Counted from the first letter of the stretch, positions 33,674-43,078 are shown. The stretch is 64,000 bases of DNA from Candidatus Poribacteria bacterium (GCA_028821605.1 JAPPFM010000017.1:35049-99048); one strand, 5' to 3'. Program-made: numbers and translations. The notes: generated by a model not told the origin, from the sequence alone.

Positions 33674-35956
33674 ATGAAGTCTTTTTTTTCGCTACTAATG
33701 TTTTTTTGGGTTCCCGCGATTGCCTTTTCCCAAACCGGAACAATTGAGGGCACTGTCTATAATAGTGTGACAAAGGAACCATTGGTAGGTGTAGAAATTC
33801 TCATCCTCGAAATCGATGCACGCCAGAAAACGGATGAAACTGGAAAGTTCGTTTTCAGTGCCATTCCTGCAGGAAACTATATCTTAATTACCACAATACC
33901 TGATCTTGAATTGCAGCAGCGAACCGCAATTGTCGTTGTGGCTGGAGAGACGCTGAAGCCTGATATCTATATGGAAACAGCGCAGTATCGGCTTGAAGAG
34001 GTTGAGGTAATTGACGAACGCGACCCGAAAACTGTCAGTAAAAAGAGCCTCCAAGCGGAGGAAATTACACGCTTGCCTGGCACAGGCGGTGATGTCCTTC
34101 GCGCGCTTCCAGCAATCCCCGGTATTGGTGTCGCAAACGACTTCAGCGGGGCACTCTATATTCGCGGCGGCTCCGATGAGGATAATCTCTATTACTTCGA
34201 CCGGGTGCCGGTCGGTTATCCCTACCACTTCGGCGGGCTTGTCTCGTCCTTAAGCTCCGAAATTATCGATCGAATTGATGTCTATGCAGGTGGTTACGGT
34301 GCCGAGTATGGCGTGGACTCTCAAGCCGTAATTGACATTTATTCACAGGATAGCAGTCCAGCGGACCTGCGTGGGAAATTTAATCTCAATCTTCTTTATT
34401 CAGAGGGGTTGTTTCAAGGGAAGATCGGTGAGGATGGGTTCTGGTATGCCGCAGGTCGCAGAAGTTACATCGACCTATTCATTGGGTCCCTTGCATTCGA
34501 GACTGGATCAATCACTGCCTTTCCCCGTTTCTGGGATTACCAGTTGAAGGCTGGCTACGATCTCAACGAAAAACATCAGTTTTTTTTCAATCTCTTTGCC
34601 TCTGGTGACCGGTTTTCCCTGAAGTTGGATGGTGAAAATGTCGATGAGGATTTTAGAGGGAATAGCAGTTTTGAAAGCGGTTTTGAAGGCGGAGGCATCC
34701 ATCTCCGTTCCTTCCTGACAGAACGTCTCACCTCCTATCTATCCCTAACCCGTTCAAAATTTCTATTTGATGTCAATTTCGGTCCAGCATTTGAGCTTGA
34801 AATTGATGCACCCAGCTATGTGCTTCGCGAGGATCTTACTTATGAACTAAACCCAAAACACCGACTGGAATCCGGGTTAATCCTCGGACTTGAACCGGGA
34901 CAGGTTAATGGCACTTTTGCTCGCATACCTGATGAGGGTGAGGTTGAGTATGACATCCGGCTTGAGGAAAAAGTAGCCGTAGACGAATATGTGCGCGGGC
35001 AACGTATCGAAGGTTACCTGCAAGACAGATACGCGCTGCTGCCATTTTTATCTGTGGTGTTTGGACTCCGTTTTGATTATTTTAATCGCACTGATGAGCT
35101 CTCTATCCAACCGCGTGGCAGCCTGCTTGTAGAACTCCCCAATAGCTCCGAACTCCAATTTGCTTATGGCATTTACAACCAGACACCACTACCAGCATTG
35201 CTCTCTTCAAATGTTGGTAATCCCGCCTTAAAGTCAAGTCGCGCAAGCCACTATATCCTGGAACTCAAACGGCCGCTTTCACAAGATACAGAAATAAAAA
35301 TGGCAGCCTATTACAAAGACCTCACAGGCTTGGTAACGGCTGATGAAGAAGCCACTTATCTCAATCAAGGCGTTGGCTATGCACAAGGCACCGAGATTTT
35401 TCTACGCCACCAGAGCGGGAATAAGCTTTTCGGTTGGATTTCTTACGCGTATGCGCTATCTAAACGTCGAGACCGGGCTGGCGAACCGTATCGTTTTTAC
35501 TCATTTGATCAGACGCACGTTGCTACGCTCGCCGCCAGTTATAATCTTACGCCGACTTGGGAGATAGGGGCGAAGTGGCAGTATCGCACCGGAAATCCAT
35601 ATACACCTGTTGAAGACGCAACTCAAATCAAGGACCCGAGAAATGGAAAACCTATCTATAGCCCTGTTTATGCCGAAACCAACTCTGGTCGATTGCCTCC
35701 TTATCACAGATTAGACCTACGTGTCAGTAAAACTTTCCAATTTGGAGGGTGGCGTTTAGGGTTCTTCTTGGAACTTCTAAATGCCTACAATCGAAAAAAT
35801 TTGCTGGATTTCAGATATAGTTATAGCATAGACGATACAGCGCTCGAAAATGGTGATCAATTTCCTATTGCTGATCAATTGCCTATTATTGTAGAACGCG
35901 AAGATGTCAACCAGTTGCCTATCCTTCCTTATCTTGGAATCACGGCGGAATTTTAA
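33674..35956 (+). CDS. TonB-dependent receptor with carboxypeptidase-regulatory-like N-terminus
   Basis: 760 residues from ATG 33674 (MKSFFSLLMFFWVPAIAFSQ) with AGGAG 12 bases upstream; a TTG at 33662 is excluded because it abuts that site. After the signal peptide, a carboxypeptidase-regulatory-like domain (GTIEGTVYNSVTKEPLVGVEI, FVFSAIPAGNYILI) precedes the plug domain (LPGTGGDVLRALPAIPGIGVANDFSGALYIRGGSDEDNLYYFDRVPV) and a 22-stranded type barrel ending in ...LPYLGITAEF with a terminal Phe. It is an outer-membrane active importer for large or scarce nutrients, energised by TonB. Two TonB genes are encoded at 41136 and 42128. The next gene is a paralogue. Confidence 0.95.
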   Translation: MKSFFSLLMFFWVPAIAFSQTGTIEGTVYNSVTKEPLVGVEILILEIDARQKTDETGKFVFSAIPAGNYILITTIPDLELQQRTAIVVVAGETLKPDIYMETAQYRLEEVEVIDERDPKTVSKKSLQAEEITRLPGTGGDVLRALPAIPGIGVANDFSGALYIRGGSDEDNLYYFDRVPVGYPYHFGGLVSSLSSEIIDRIDVYAGGYGAEYGVDSQAVIDIYSQDSSPADLRGKFNLNLLYSEGLFQGKIGEDGFWYAAGRRSYIDLFIGSLAFETGSITAFPRFWDYQLKAGYDLNEKHQFFFNLFASGDRFSLKLDGENVDEDFRGNSSFESGFEGGGIHLRSFLTERLTSYLSLTRSKFLFDVNFGPAFELEIDAPSYVLREDLTYELNPKHRLESGLILGLEPGQVNGTFARIPDEGEVEYDIRLEEKVAVDEYVRGQRIEGYLQDRYALLPFLSVVFGLRFDYFNRTDELSIQPRGSLLVELPNSSELQFAYGIYNQTPLPALLSSNVGNPALKSSRASHYILELKRPLSQDTEIKMAAYYKDLTGLVTADEEATYLNQGVGYAQGTEIFLRHQSGNKLFGWISYAYALSKRRDRAGEPYRFYSFDQTHVATLAASYNLTPTWEIGAKWQYRTGNPYTPVEDATQIKDPRNGKPIYSPVYAETNSGRLPPYHRLDLRVSKTFQFGGWRLGFFLELLNAYNRKNLLDFRYSYSIDDTALENGDQFPIADQLPIIVEREDVNQLPILPYLGITAEF

Positions 35957-35980
35957 TCGATTTTTTGAGGAGGCGGGAAA

Positions 35981-38245
35981 CTGAGACAGATACTGATCCT
36001 TCTAATTTTTATCGTACCACTTGGTACCTTTGCACAAACGGATGATGTTCCTGAATCGGACCCAGTAGATGCAGAAGCATCTGACGGTGTTCACAGGATG
36101 GAAGAGATAAAGGTCGAAGCAAAGCGATTAGATAAAACAACACGGCGGACGTTGGATGGCGCGCTGCTCCGGCGAGCTACGGGCGGCGCCGGCGATCCAT
36201 TCCGCGCAATAGCCCGGCTTCCGAGTGTCGGTACGGTTAACGACTTTTTTGGCGTGCTTTCTGTGCGTGGCGGTGCCCCCGGAGATAATCTTTACTACTT
36301 TGATCGCTTGCCGTTAGGGTATCCCTATCATCTGCTTGGTATTGTCTCAGTAGTGAGTCCAGAGGTTATTGGAAACATTGATGTCCATCCCGGTGGGTTT
36401 GGTGCACAGTTTGGTGCCGACTCACAGGCAGTTATTGATATTCATTCCCGTCCAAAAAATGTGAAGTTTTTGGGGCAGTTTGATGAAACGTTAAAACCCG
36501 GTTTTTTTAGGTGGTTGAGATCCATAAAACAGTTTTTGGTGCAAAGGTTTGATGGGACGCTAAAACCCACTTTTATCTATTCTGAAGCCTTCCTCAGCGG
36601 ATCTTTTTCTTTTCGAGGTGCACCTTCAAAGGACGCTCCTGACAACAAAACTGATCAAAAAACGGCGCGGACTGACCAAGAATATTTGGAAAATAGATTA
36701 TCGGCTGGACAAGGTTATTGGTACGCTTTCGGTAGACGGAGCTCCTTGGAACCGTTTTTTGAACTGGCTTCAAGATTAGCGGACCTTGAAGATTTGGTGC
36801 GAGAGGTGCCGAATTTTTGGAGTTACCAACTAAAAGGTGTTTATAAACTCAACGATGCGCATGGAGTGGTGCTTAACGCAGTTACCGCGTATGATGCCTC
36901 TAAATTATACTTAGGATCACAGGAGGTTCACGACAGTGATCTTCAAGGTCCCTGGAACTCAGAAAATCCTTTTGATGTCCAAGGGATTCATTTTTATTCT
37001 CAGTTGTTGCCACGATTCAGGTCTATTCTATCGTTGACCCGTTCATTTACTGAAAATGAACTCGCTTTCGGTAAAGGATACTACTACCGGACAGCGGCTT
37101 CTGTTTACGCGCTCCGAAATGATTTTACTTACACAACCGCTTCAGAAAATACCGATGTAGAATTCGGCTACTTGCTTTCAAGTACGCCTTCAACAGTCAC
37201 AAGTCATGGTGCTCGGCGCCCCGAAGAAGGGGATGCGGATTATGAATTCCGAATCCGACACAACTTCAAAACAGTCAATGTTACGGAGACCCGAAACCTT
37301 CATCGTTTGGAGGGATATCTCCAAGCCAGTCAGAACTTATTCTCTCCTGACGTTTTGGGCACTTTCGGAATGCGGGCGAGTTACTTTAATCTCACGGACA
37401 ATCTGTCCCTCCAACCACGGGGGCAACTCCGTTATAGTTTTCCGGGGGAAGAAACATCTCTATACTTCAGTTATGGTCGCTATGCACAAAATCCACGATT
37501 AGATCAGTTTGTACTTGGTGTAACGCCAAACTCGTCTCTTGAACAGAGTCTCGCAACGCATTACGTCCTTGAATTGAAACAAACACTACCAGTCGGCATG
37601 AACATGAATGTAGCAGGTTATTACAAAACACTCCAAGATCTCATCACCTACAATAAAAGTGAGAGACAGTATCAGAATGGTCAGGCAGGTTTTGTGCGTG
37701 GACTTGAGGTTTCTTTAGGCTATAAAATTCCCGAAGTCTTTGATGGATGGGTGGCGTATGCTTACACTATTTCCAAACGCCGAGATTTATATGAAAGATT
37801 TCACCGATATTATACCTACACGAGTCCACATGTGCTGACTGTCGCAGCGAGTTACAGTGCTCCCCAGAAATACCTCCTTTCGATTCCGCTCATTGACGCG
37901 TTTGATATAAGTGCGAAATGGCAATACCAAAGTGGTGTTCTCTACGCAACTTTGGTAGGTCGGACCCTCTATACGAATCCCCGAACGAAGGAGAAAAAGT
38001 GGCGACCAGATTACGGAGAGTGGAAACGCACCGCACCGTATCACCGGTTGGACTTGAGTCTCCACTTTCAATTGTTCGGTGATTTAGAGGGCAGCGGTTG
38101 GGAATTAGGGCTTGCGTTTGAGGTGTGGAACGTCTATAACCGGAACAATATACTTGAAGTCCGCTACAGTCCGAATTTTACAAAAGAGGAGCCTGTTTCG
38201 CAATTACCGATTATTCCATTCGTAGCGATGGTATTGGAATTTTGA
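35981..38245 (+). CDS. TonB-dependent receptor, apparent CTG start
   Basis: About 754 residues. The first in-frame ATG (36098) is downstream of an obvious signal peptide: reading from CTG 35981 gives (M)RQILILLIFIVPLGTFAQ, a fine signal peptide, preceded by GAGGAGG with 7-base spacing and an in-frame stop TGA at 35966. No ATG, GTG or TTG lies between that stop and the signal peptide, so CTG is the probable start. The plug domain (GGAGDPFRAIARLPSVGTVNDFFGVLSVRGGAPGDNLYYFDRLPLGYPYHLLG) closely parallels the first receptor, and the barrel ends in a terminal Phe (MVLEF). Compared with its neighbour it lacks the carboxypeptidase-like domain and has an extra periplasmic-loop insertion around residues 165-245. 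Confidence 0.85.
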   Translation: MRQILILLIFIVPLGTFAQTDDVPESDPVDAEASDGVHRMEEIKVEAKRLDKTTRRTLDGALLRRATGGAGDPFRAIARLPSVGTVNDFFGVLSVRGGAPGDNLYYFDRLPLGYPYHLLGIVSVVSPEVIGNIDVHPGGFGAQFGADSQAVIDIHSRPKNVKFLGQFDETLKPGFFRWLRSIKQFLVQRFDGTLKPTFIYSEAFLSGSFSFRGAPSKDAPDNKTDQKTARTDQEYLENRLSAGQGYWYAFGRRSSLEPFFELASRLADLEDLVREVPNFWSYQLKGVYKLNDAHGVVLNAVTAYDASKLYLGSQEVHDSDLQGPWNSENPFDVQGIHFYSQLLPRFRSILSLTRSFTENELAFGKGYYYRTAASVYALRNDFTYTTASENTDVEFGYLLSSTPSTVTSHGARRPEEGDADYEFRIRHNFKTVNVTETRNLHRLEGYLQASQNLFSPDVLGTFGMRASYFNLTDNLSLQPRGQLRYSFPGEETSLYFSYGRYAQNPRLDQFVLGVTPNSSLEQSLATHYVLELKQTLPVGMNMNVAGYYKTLQDLITYNKSERQYQNGQAGFVRGLEVSLGYKIPEVFDGWVAYAYTISKRRDLYERFHRYYTYTSPHVLTVAASYSAPQKYLLSIPLIDAFDISAKWQYQSGVLYATLVGRTLYTNPRTKEKKWRPDYGEWKRTAPYHRLDLSLHFQLFGDLEGSGWELGLAFEVWNVYNRNNILEVRYSPNFTKEEPVSQLPIIPFVAMVLEF

Positions 38246-38304
38246 AAATCCCTCGTTTAATCGAAATTTATATAGTCCCATTTGCCTTCTTTTTCGTCTT
38301 TATA

Positions 38305-38460
38305 TTAATTAACCTAAGTTGACACCTTATGTTAAATAAACAAGAATTGCAGGGGTAGGACACCACAGAATACCAGAATTAGAAGAAATTTATTATATTT
38401 TCAATCAAAAACGGTGTATACCTGTCTAAAATCTTGTAAGCAGCAACTTAGGTTATTAAT
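38305..38460. mobile_element. MITE with perfect 12-bp TIRs and 5-bp TSD
   Basis: TAACCTAAGTTG (38310-38321) and its exact complement CAACTTAGGTTA (38444-38455) bound a 146-base noncoding element, and TTAAT is duplicated on both sides (38305-38309 and 38456-38460). Beyond the 12 bases the similarity continues with mismatches (CCTTA versus GCTTA). It sits 37 bases upstream of the next gene's start. This is the signature of a non-autonomous DNA transposon insertion; the source IS family was not identified. Confidence 0.85.
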
Positions 38461-38497
38461 TAGAAGATAGTTCACTTTTTTGAAAGGAGGCACATTC

Positions 38498-40753
38498 TTG
38501 GACGTGTATCTATTTGCTTCACCGAAATTCCCAAAAATTACAATTTCCCTACTCATCGCTACACTTTTTCACCTCGTTGCCATCGGTGTCCGCGCTGAAT
38601 CGCAGGAGCACCAGATTAAAGCATATCGCACCTATGAGAGTGTTGAGATTGATGGCGATTTAACGGAAGAGGACTGGAAACATGCGGAGCCCATTAATCA
38701 GTTTGTGCAAATTGAACCGTATGAAGGTGAAATCGGTTCTGAATCAATGGAGGTTCGGGTTCTCTATGATAACGAGAATATTTATTTCGGCTTTACCTGC
38801 TTTGATTCAGATATATCAAAACTTGTCGCGAATGAGATGCGTCGCGATTCTCGTGACCTACACGAGAATGATAATGTGTTCCTGCTACTTGATACATATA
38901 ACGATAGACGAAGCGGTTTCTTCTTTCGGATGAACGCTCTTGGCGCGATACAGGACAGAGCCGTAACCAACAGCGGCGATACGTTTAATTCCGATTGGGA
39001 TGCTGTGGTGGACTGCAAGTCGAAAATTAACGATACCAATTGGACCGCCGAACTTAGTATTCCATTTAGTCAACTCCGTTTCAAAAAGAGTGATTCGATG
39101 GCATGGGGCATGAACACCGGGCGCGGACTGGCGCGAAATCAAGAAGAGATGATATGGGTACCTGTTTCCGCATCTTACGGTGGCAGAGCGAAGTACCGAA
39201 CCGCCAAGTTGGGAAATGTTGTTGGGCTCTCAGGTATCACTCCCTCTCGGAACTTAGAGGTGCTGCCATATATTCTTCCCGGCGTGACCCAAATTAATGA
39301 GAATGACACAGGACTTGAAACCGATGGAAAATTCAAAATAGGCGTTGATGCTAAATACGGTATTACATCAAACCTGACCGCAGATGTCACTTTTAACACC
39401 GACTTTGCGCAGGTCGAAGCCGATGAAGAACAGGTGAACCTCACCCGATTTAGCCTCTTTTTTCCTGAAAAGCGTCCCTTCTTTTTGGAGGGTGCCGGAC
39501 TTTTCGACTTTGGGATACCGCGGACCAGTTTCCGTCGCCCCCCACCGATGCTCCTTTTCTATAGCCGACGGATCGGACTCGCTGAAGGAAACGCGATTCC
39601 AATTATCTTTGGTGGAAAAACGAGTGGCAAGGTCGGTTCTTACGGCGTAGGATTTCTCAACGTTCTAACAGATAAGTTCCATGATGATACCGAAGATGAC
39701 CCACTTGACATTCCGCGCACCAATTATTCTGTGATACGAATTACAAAAGATATCGCTTCCGGTTCGCGCATTGGCATGATTGCTGTGAATAAGGACGAAA
39801 TTGGTGATTACAACCGCGCAGGCGGTTTTGATTTTGAGTACCGTCCGAGTGACAGCCTGGATATACGCGGTTTGTGGTCACGAACGTTTGAACCAGATGC
39901 GTCCGGAGAAAATAATGCATGGTATCTCGGTTCCAACTGGCGGAGTAGGTATTTCCGCATAGAAGGTTCGTATACCGATATTGATGAAGATTTCAACCCC
40001 GCTGTCGGATATGTGAGACGTCCCGGCATTCGGCAATTCCGCGGTGAAATGCGCTGGGTCCCTATGCCCCAAAAATTCGGGATTCGACAAATCTGGACCG
40101 GGCCAGAGATGAACTATATCCTCAATCACGACAACGAATTAGAAGAATGGGACGTTTCCTATACCAACTGGTTTGAATTGAGTTCGGGAGACTCCATCTT
40201 TTTTAATGCTGGACGCAACTTTGAGCGTCTGACTGAGATTTTCGATTTTCGGGAGGGCATAGAGATCCCAATAGGTGACTACCAATCTAACTCATTTGGT
40301 TTCCGTGCCTCCAGCAGTGATAGTCGTCCGATCAGTACAACTGTCGGCGGCGGCATTGAGGATTTCTATAACGGCACAGTTCGTAGAGCATACCTACAAA
40401 CCACGCTTAAACCGAATGGGCATATCAGTGTGAGCGCACAATACCAATTTAACCAGATAGTTAATCTCCCAACAGCGTATTTTACCGATGCGGAGCCTCA
40501 TCCTGTTTACGTCAACCTTTTCAGAGGTAGGTTGGATTACTCCTTTACTACAGGACTTTTTGCAAAACTGTTTGCACAATGGAATGCCGATACGAACGTT
40601 GTATCTACCAACTTCCTTATCAACTACATCTATCGTCCAGGAAGCGATTTCTATTTCGTTTTCAATCAGACATATGATACGAATGGCACTACCAAGTCTC
40701 GCCTGTTGGACTCAACTGTGGTTGCAAAGATGACCTATTGGTGGAATCCGTAA
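38498..40753 (+). CDS. Outer-membrane protein with CBM9-like N-terminus and DUF5916 barrel
   Basis: 751 residues from TTG 38498, which has AAGGAGG exactly 7 bases upstream; the open frame starts 18 bases earlier but overlaps that site. The signal peptide (ITISLLIATLFHLVAIGVRAES) precedes a carbohydrate-binding family 9-like domain (EIDGDLTEEDWKHAEPINQFVQIEP, VRVLYDNENIYFGFTCFDSD, DNVFLLLDTYNDRRSGFFFRMNALGAIQD). The rest is a DUF5916-type beta-barrel (FNTDFAQVEADEEQVNLTRFSLFFPEKRPFFLEGAGLF) that ends with a C-terminal aromatic (WWNP). DUF5916 proteins are probable outer-membrane barrels in Bacteroidetes and other marine bacteria. It follows two TonB receptors and precedes tonB genes, but a MITE separates it from the receptors. 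Confidence 0.9.
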   Translation: MDVYLFASPKFPKITISLLIATLFHLVAIGVRAESQEHQIKAYRTYESVEIDGDLTEEDWKHAEPINQFVQIEPYEGEIGSESMEVRVLYDNENIYFGFTCFDSDISKLVANEMRRDSRDLHENDNVFLLLDTYNDRRSGFFFRMNALGAIQDRAVTNSGDTFNSDWDAVVDCKSKINDTNWTAELSIPFSQLRFKKSDSMAWGMNTGRGLARNQEEMIWVPVSASYGGRAKYRTAKLGNVVGLSGITPSRNLEVLPYILPGVTQINENDTGLETDGKFKIGVDAKYGITSNLTADVTFNTDFAQVEADEEQVNLTRFSLFFPEKRPFFLEGAGLFDFGIPRTSFRRPPPMLLFYSRRIGLAEGNAIPIIFGGKTSGKVGSYGVGFLNVLTDKFHDDTEDDPLDIPRTNYSVIRITKDIASGSRIGMIAVNKDEIGDYNRAGGFDFEYRPSDSLDIRGLWSRTFEPDASGENNAWYLGSNWRSRYFRIEGSYTDIDEDFNPAVGYVRRPGIRQFRGEMRWVPMPQKFGIRQIWTGPEMNYILNHDNELEEWDVSYTNWFELSSGDSIFFNAGRNFERLTEIFDFREGIEIPIGDYQSNSFGFRASSSDSRPISTTVGGGIEDFYNGTVRRAYLQTTLKPNGHISVSAQYQFNQIVNLPTAYFTDAEPHPVYVNLFRGRLDYSFTTGLFAKLFAQWNADTNVVSTNFLINYIYRPGSDFYFVFNQTYDTNGTTKSRLLDSTVVAKMTYWWNP

Positions 40754-40777
40754 TGCGGGATGAAATGCTGTGATGTT

Positions 40778-40811
40778 TTGTAGGAGTGATCTTTTGTGAC
40801 ACTCGGTACAA
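40778..40811. repeat. GTAGG-type hairpin after the DUF5916 gene
   Basis: TTGTA-G-GAGTG (40778-40788) pairs with CACTC-GG-TACAA (40800-40811), 24 bases after the stop codon. The GTAGG opening is shared with the hairpins at 10351, 15426 and 26078. It may help end transcription. Confidence 0.5.
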
Positions 40812-40863
40812 TGCAGGTAAAGAACCGAAAACTGGACAAATTTGCTTTGACCGCAAATAAAGA

Positions 40864-40902
40864 TTGACACAAGATTGAAAAATGTGTTATAATTGTTATA
40901 AT
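40864..40902 (+). promoter_or_regulatory. Promoter of the tonB pair
   Basis: Perfect TTGACA (40864-40869) is followed after 18 bases by TATAAT (40888-40893); a second TATAAT lies at 40897-40902. The leader to the tonB start is ~235 bases and contains the tandem repeat at 41033. Confidence 0.75.
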
Positions 40903-41032
40903 TTAAAGTACGCTTATGCTAAAATAGGAGCTGTGTTTTATATTTGTAGATATTGATAAGCGTTTTGGCAGCATTTGATACTGAAAAGAATTGCGAATAA
41001 TTATTGAACATTTTTTCCACTTTAGATATCTT

Positions 41033-41080
41033 AATCTTAATATAGGAAACACGCACAATCTTAATATAGGAAACACGCAC
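41033..41080 (+). repeat. Perfect 24-bp tandem duplication in the tonB leader
   Basis: The unit AATCTTAATATAGGAAACAC plus GCAC occurs twice head to tail (41033-41056 and 41057-41080). The second copy is followed by a small hairpin (GCACA/TGTGC). Each copy carries a purine-rich AGGAAA, so it may be a recent slippage product or a duplicated protein/RNA-binding site. Confidence 0.85.
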
Positions 41081-41135
41081 AAGTCGTGTGCTGGGACCGA
41101 AACTATCCTTCTTCTCTTTATAGGAGGTAAAGCAG

Positions 41136-42089
41136 ATGAATAGCAGAACTTCCGGTATGCTCAGTCAAATGCAGCAACGCCGGGCAGAGCGTAAAAAACC
41201 GAAGCGTTTTGTCGCGTTGAAAAAGGTTTCGCTTGATACCAGCCAGCAGCACAGCATTTCCACAGCACAAGCGAACATGCCGAAGCATACTATCACACAA
41301 AAACACGTTGGACGGAGTTCCGCCGCGTTTACAGTTGCAATGGTATTTCATATCCTTATAGCGGTTATCATTGGTGTCTTTTACATTAAGGATCGGATTG
41401 TATCTGAACAGGAGACATTTGATATCAGTATCGTCACAGAAGATGTCAAGACGAAGCGCCGGTTCATACGTCGGGAAACGCCGAAGTTCAACAAGGCACA
41501 ACAGACACAGCAGCAACTTATTTTCCGGCGACCGGTAACGACTGACACCAACCAACCGTTATCAAATAAGGGTTTTGTGGTCCCAGGTATAGAAGCAACC
41601 GATGATCTCTCAACGCCCGGTCCTGATGAAGGACTGAAATCGATAGATGTCGACCGGAGCTTTGTAAAGCCAACACCGACCATTGAGCCTGAAAACAGAG
41701 GCCCGGTCCTTGAACGACAGCGTGAGGCACCCAACGTTCTTGATAAACTTGATACGCCTCTACCCGATGAAGCACTTGGAGTGACTAACATTGACATTAC
41801 CCCCGAGTCACAGACTGTTTTGCCCACGTACAAAATTAAAGTGAAACCGAAGTATCCAGAGAGTGCTAAGAAGGCAGAGAAGGAAGGCGTGGTTCTTTTG
41901 GAAGCAACCATCGATGAAAATGGTGTTGCAAAAGACATTAAGGCATTGACAAACCTTGGATTTGGGCTTGAGGCGGCAGCGATTGAGGCTTTGAAAAAAG
42001 CTACTTTCCGTCCGGCGACGAAAGGCGGTGAACCGATCACGCTTGAGAAGGTTCAGATACCCTACGAGTTTAAACTTAAAGATGGCTAA
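41136..42089 (+). CDS. Energy transducer TonB, first of two
   Basis: 317 residues with AGGAGG upstream of the ATG. The cytoplasmic N-terminus is long and basic (~80 residues, QQRRAERKKPKRFVALKKV), followed by one transmembrane helix (AAFTVAMVFHILIAVIIGVFYI, ~66-87) with the conserved His of the TonB helix. A periplasmic Pro/Asp-rich spacer with repeated PGPDEGL-type units follows, then a C-terminal TonB domain (YKIKVKPKYPESAKKAEKEGVVLLEATIDENGVAKDIKAL...ALKKATFRPATKGGEPI). It couples the proton gradient to the TonB receptors encoded at 33674 and 35981. ExbB/ExbD are not in the window. It shares a 324-bp identical block with the next gene. Confidence 0.95.
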   Translation: MNSRTSGMLSQMQQRRAERKKPKRFVALKKVSLDTSQQHSISTAQANMPKHTITQKHVGRSSAAFTVAMVFHILIAVIIGVFYIKDRIVSEQETFDISIVTEDVKTKRRFIRRETPKFNKAQQTQQQLIFRRPVTTDTNQPLSNKGFVVPGIEATDDLSTPGPDEGLKSIDVDRSFVKPTPTIEPENRGPVLERQREAPNVLDKLDTPLPDEALGVTNIDITPESQTVLPTYKIKVKPKYPESAKKAEKEGVVLLEATIDENGVAKDIKALTNLGFGLEAAAIEALKKATFRPATKGGEPITLEKVQIPYEFKLKDG

Positions 42090-42127
42090 GCATATCGCTT
42101 GTTCCCCTTTTTTCAGGAGGAAAACGA

Positions 42128-43078
42128 GTGAGCAACAGAACTTCCGGTATACTCAGTCAAATGCAAGAGCGGCGCGCGGAACGTAAGAAACCGAAGCGTT
42201 TTGTCGCGTTGAAAAAGGTTTCGCTTGATACCAGCCAGCAGCACAGCATTTCCACAGCACAAGCGAACATGCCGAAGCATACTATCACACAAAAACACGT
42301 TGGACGGAGTTCCGCCGCGTTTACAGTTGCAATGGTATTTCATATCCTTATAGCGGTTATCATTGGTGTCTTTTACATTAAGGATCGGATTGTATCTGAA
42401 CAGGAGACATTTGATATCAGTATCGTCACAGAAGATGTCAAGACGAAGCGCCGGTTCATACGTCGGGAAACGCCGAAGTTCAACAAGGCACAACAGACAC
42501 AGCAGCAACTTGTTTTCCGGCGACCGGTAACGACTGACACCAAACAAGCACTATCGAATGAGAGTTTTGTGATCCCAGGTATAGAAGCAACCGATGATCT
42601 CTCAACGCCCGGTCCTGATGAAGGACCAGCAATTATAGATGTTGACCGGAATTTTGTGAAGCCAACAACGACCATTGAGCCTGAAAACAAAGCACCCGTC
42701 CTTGAACTAAAACGCGAGGCACCATCACTGATTAACAAACTTGATGGTCCTGCACTTGATGAAGGACCCGGGTTGGATAGCGTTAATTTCGAGCCTGAGC
42801 CCGGAGTCGTGCCTCCAAAGAAGAAGTTTCAAGTGGAACCCGATTATCCGGAGAGTGCCAAGAAGGCAGAGAAGGAAGGCGAGGTTATTTTACAAGCGAC
42901 CGTTGATGAGAAAGGTAACCCGAAAGATATTAAAGCACTGACGAATCTTGGGTTTGGACTTGAGGCGGCGGCGATTGCAGCGTTGAAAAAATCCACTTTT
43001 CATCCGGCCATGAAGGGTGGTCAACCTATCAGCAAATTAGTTCAAATAGGCTATAAGTTTACGCTTAAAGACAACTAA
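42128..43078 (+). CDS. Energy transducer TonB, second of two
   Basis: 316 residues from GTG 42128 (AGGAGG upstream). Domain order is the same as in the preceding TonB: basic N-terminus, transmembrane helix, Pro-rich spacer, TonB C-terminal domain (VEPDYPESAKKAEKEGEVILQATVDEKGNPKDIKAL...ALKKSTFHPAMKGGQPI). The DNA from 42188 to 42511 is identical to 41196-41519, while the C-terminal half has diverged (for example DITPESQTVLP versus EPEPGVVPPKK), so the two TonBs probably dock on different receptors but share the same ExbBD-contacting half. Confidence 0.94.
   Translation: MSNRTSGILSQMQERRAERKKPKRFVALKKVSLDTSQQHSISTAQANMPKHTITQKHVGRSSAAFTVAMVFHILIAVIIGVFYIKDRIVSEQETFDISIVTEDVKTKRRFIRRETPKFNKAQQTQQQLVFRRPVTTDTKQALSNESFVIPGIEATDDLSTPGPDEGPAIIDVDRNFVKPTTTIEPENKAPVLELKREAPSLINKLDGPALDEGPGLDSVNFEPEPGVVPPKKKFQVEPDYPESAKKAEKEGEVILQATVDEKGNPKDIKALTNLGFGLEAAAIAALKKSTFHPAMKGGQPISKLVQIGYKFTLKDN

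Noticed and set aside
41381..42040. 219-codon minus-strand frame, with a 121-codon partner at 42373-42738
   Set aside because: Antisense shadow of the tonB genes; its repetition simply reflects the duplicated tonB DNA.
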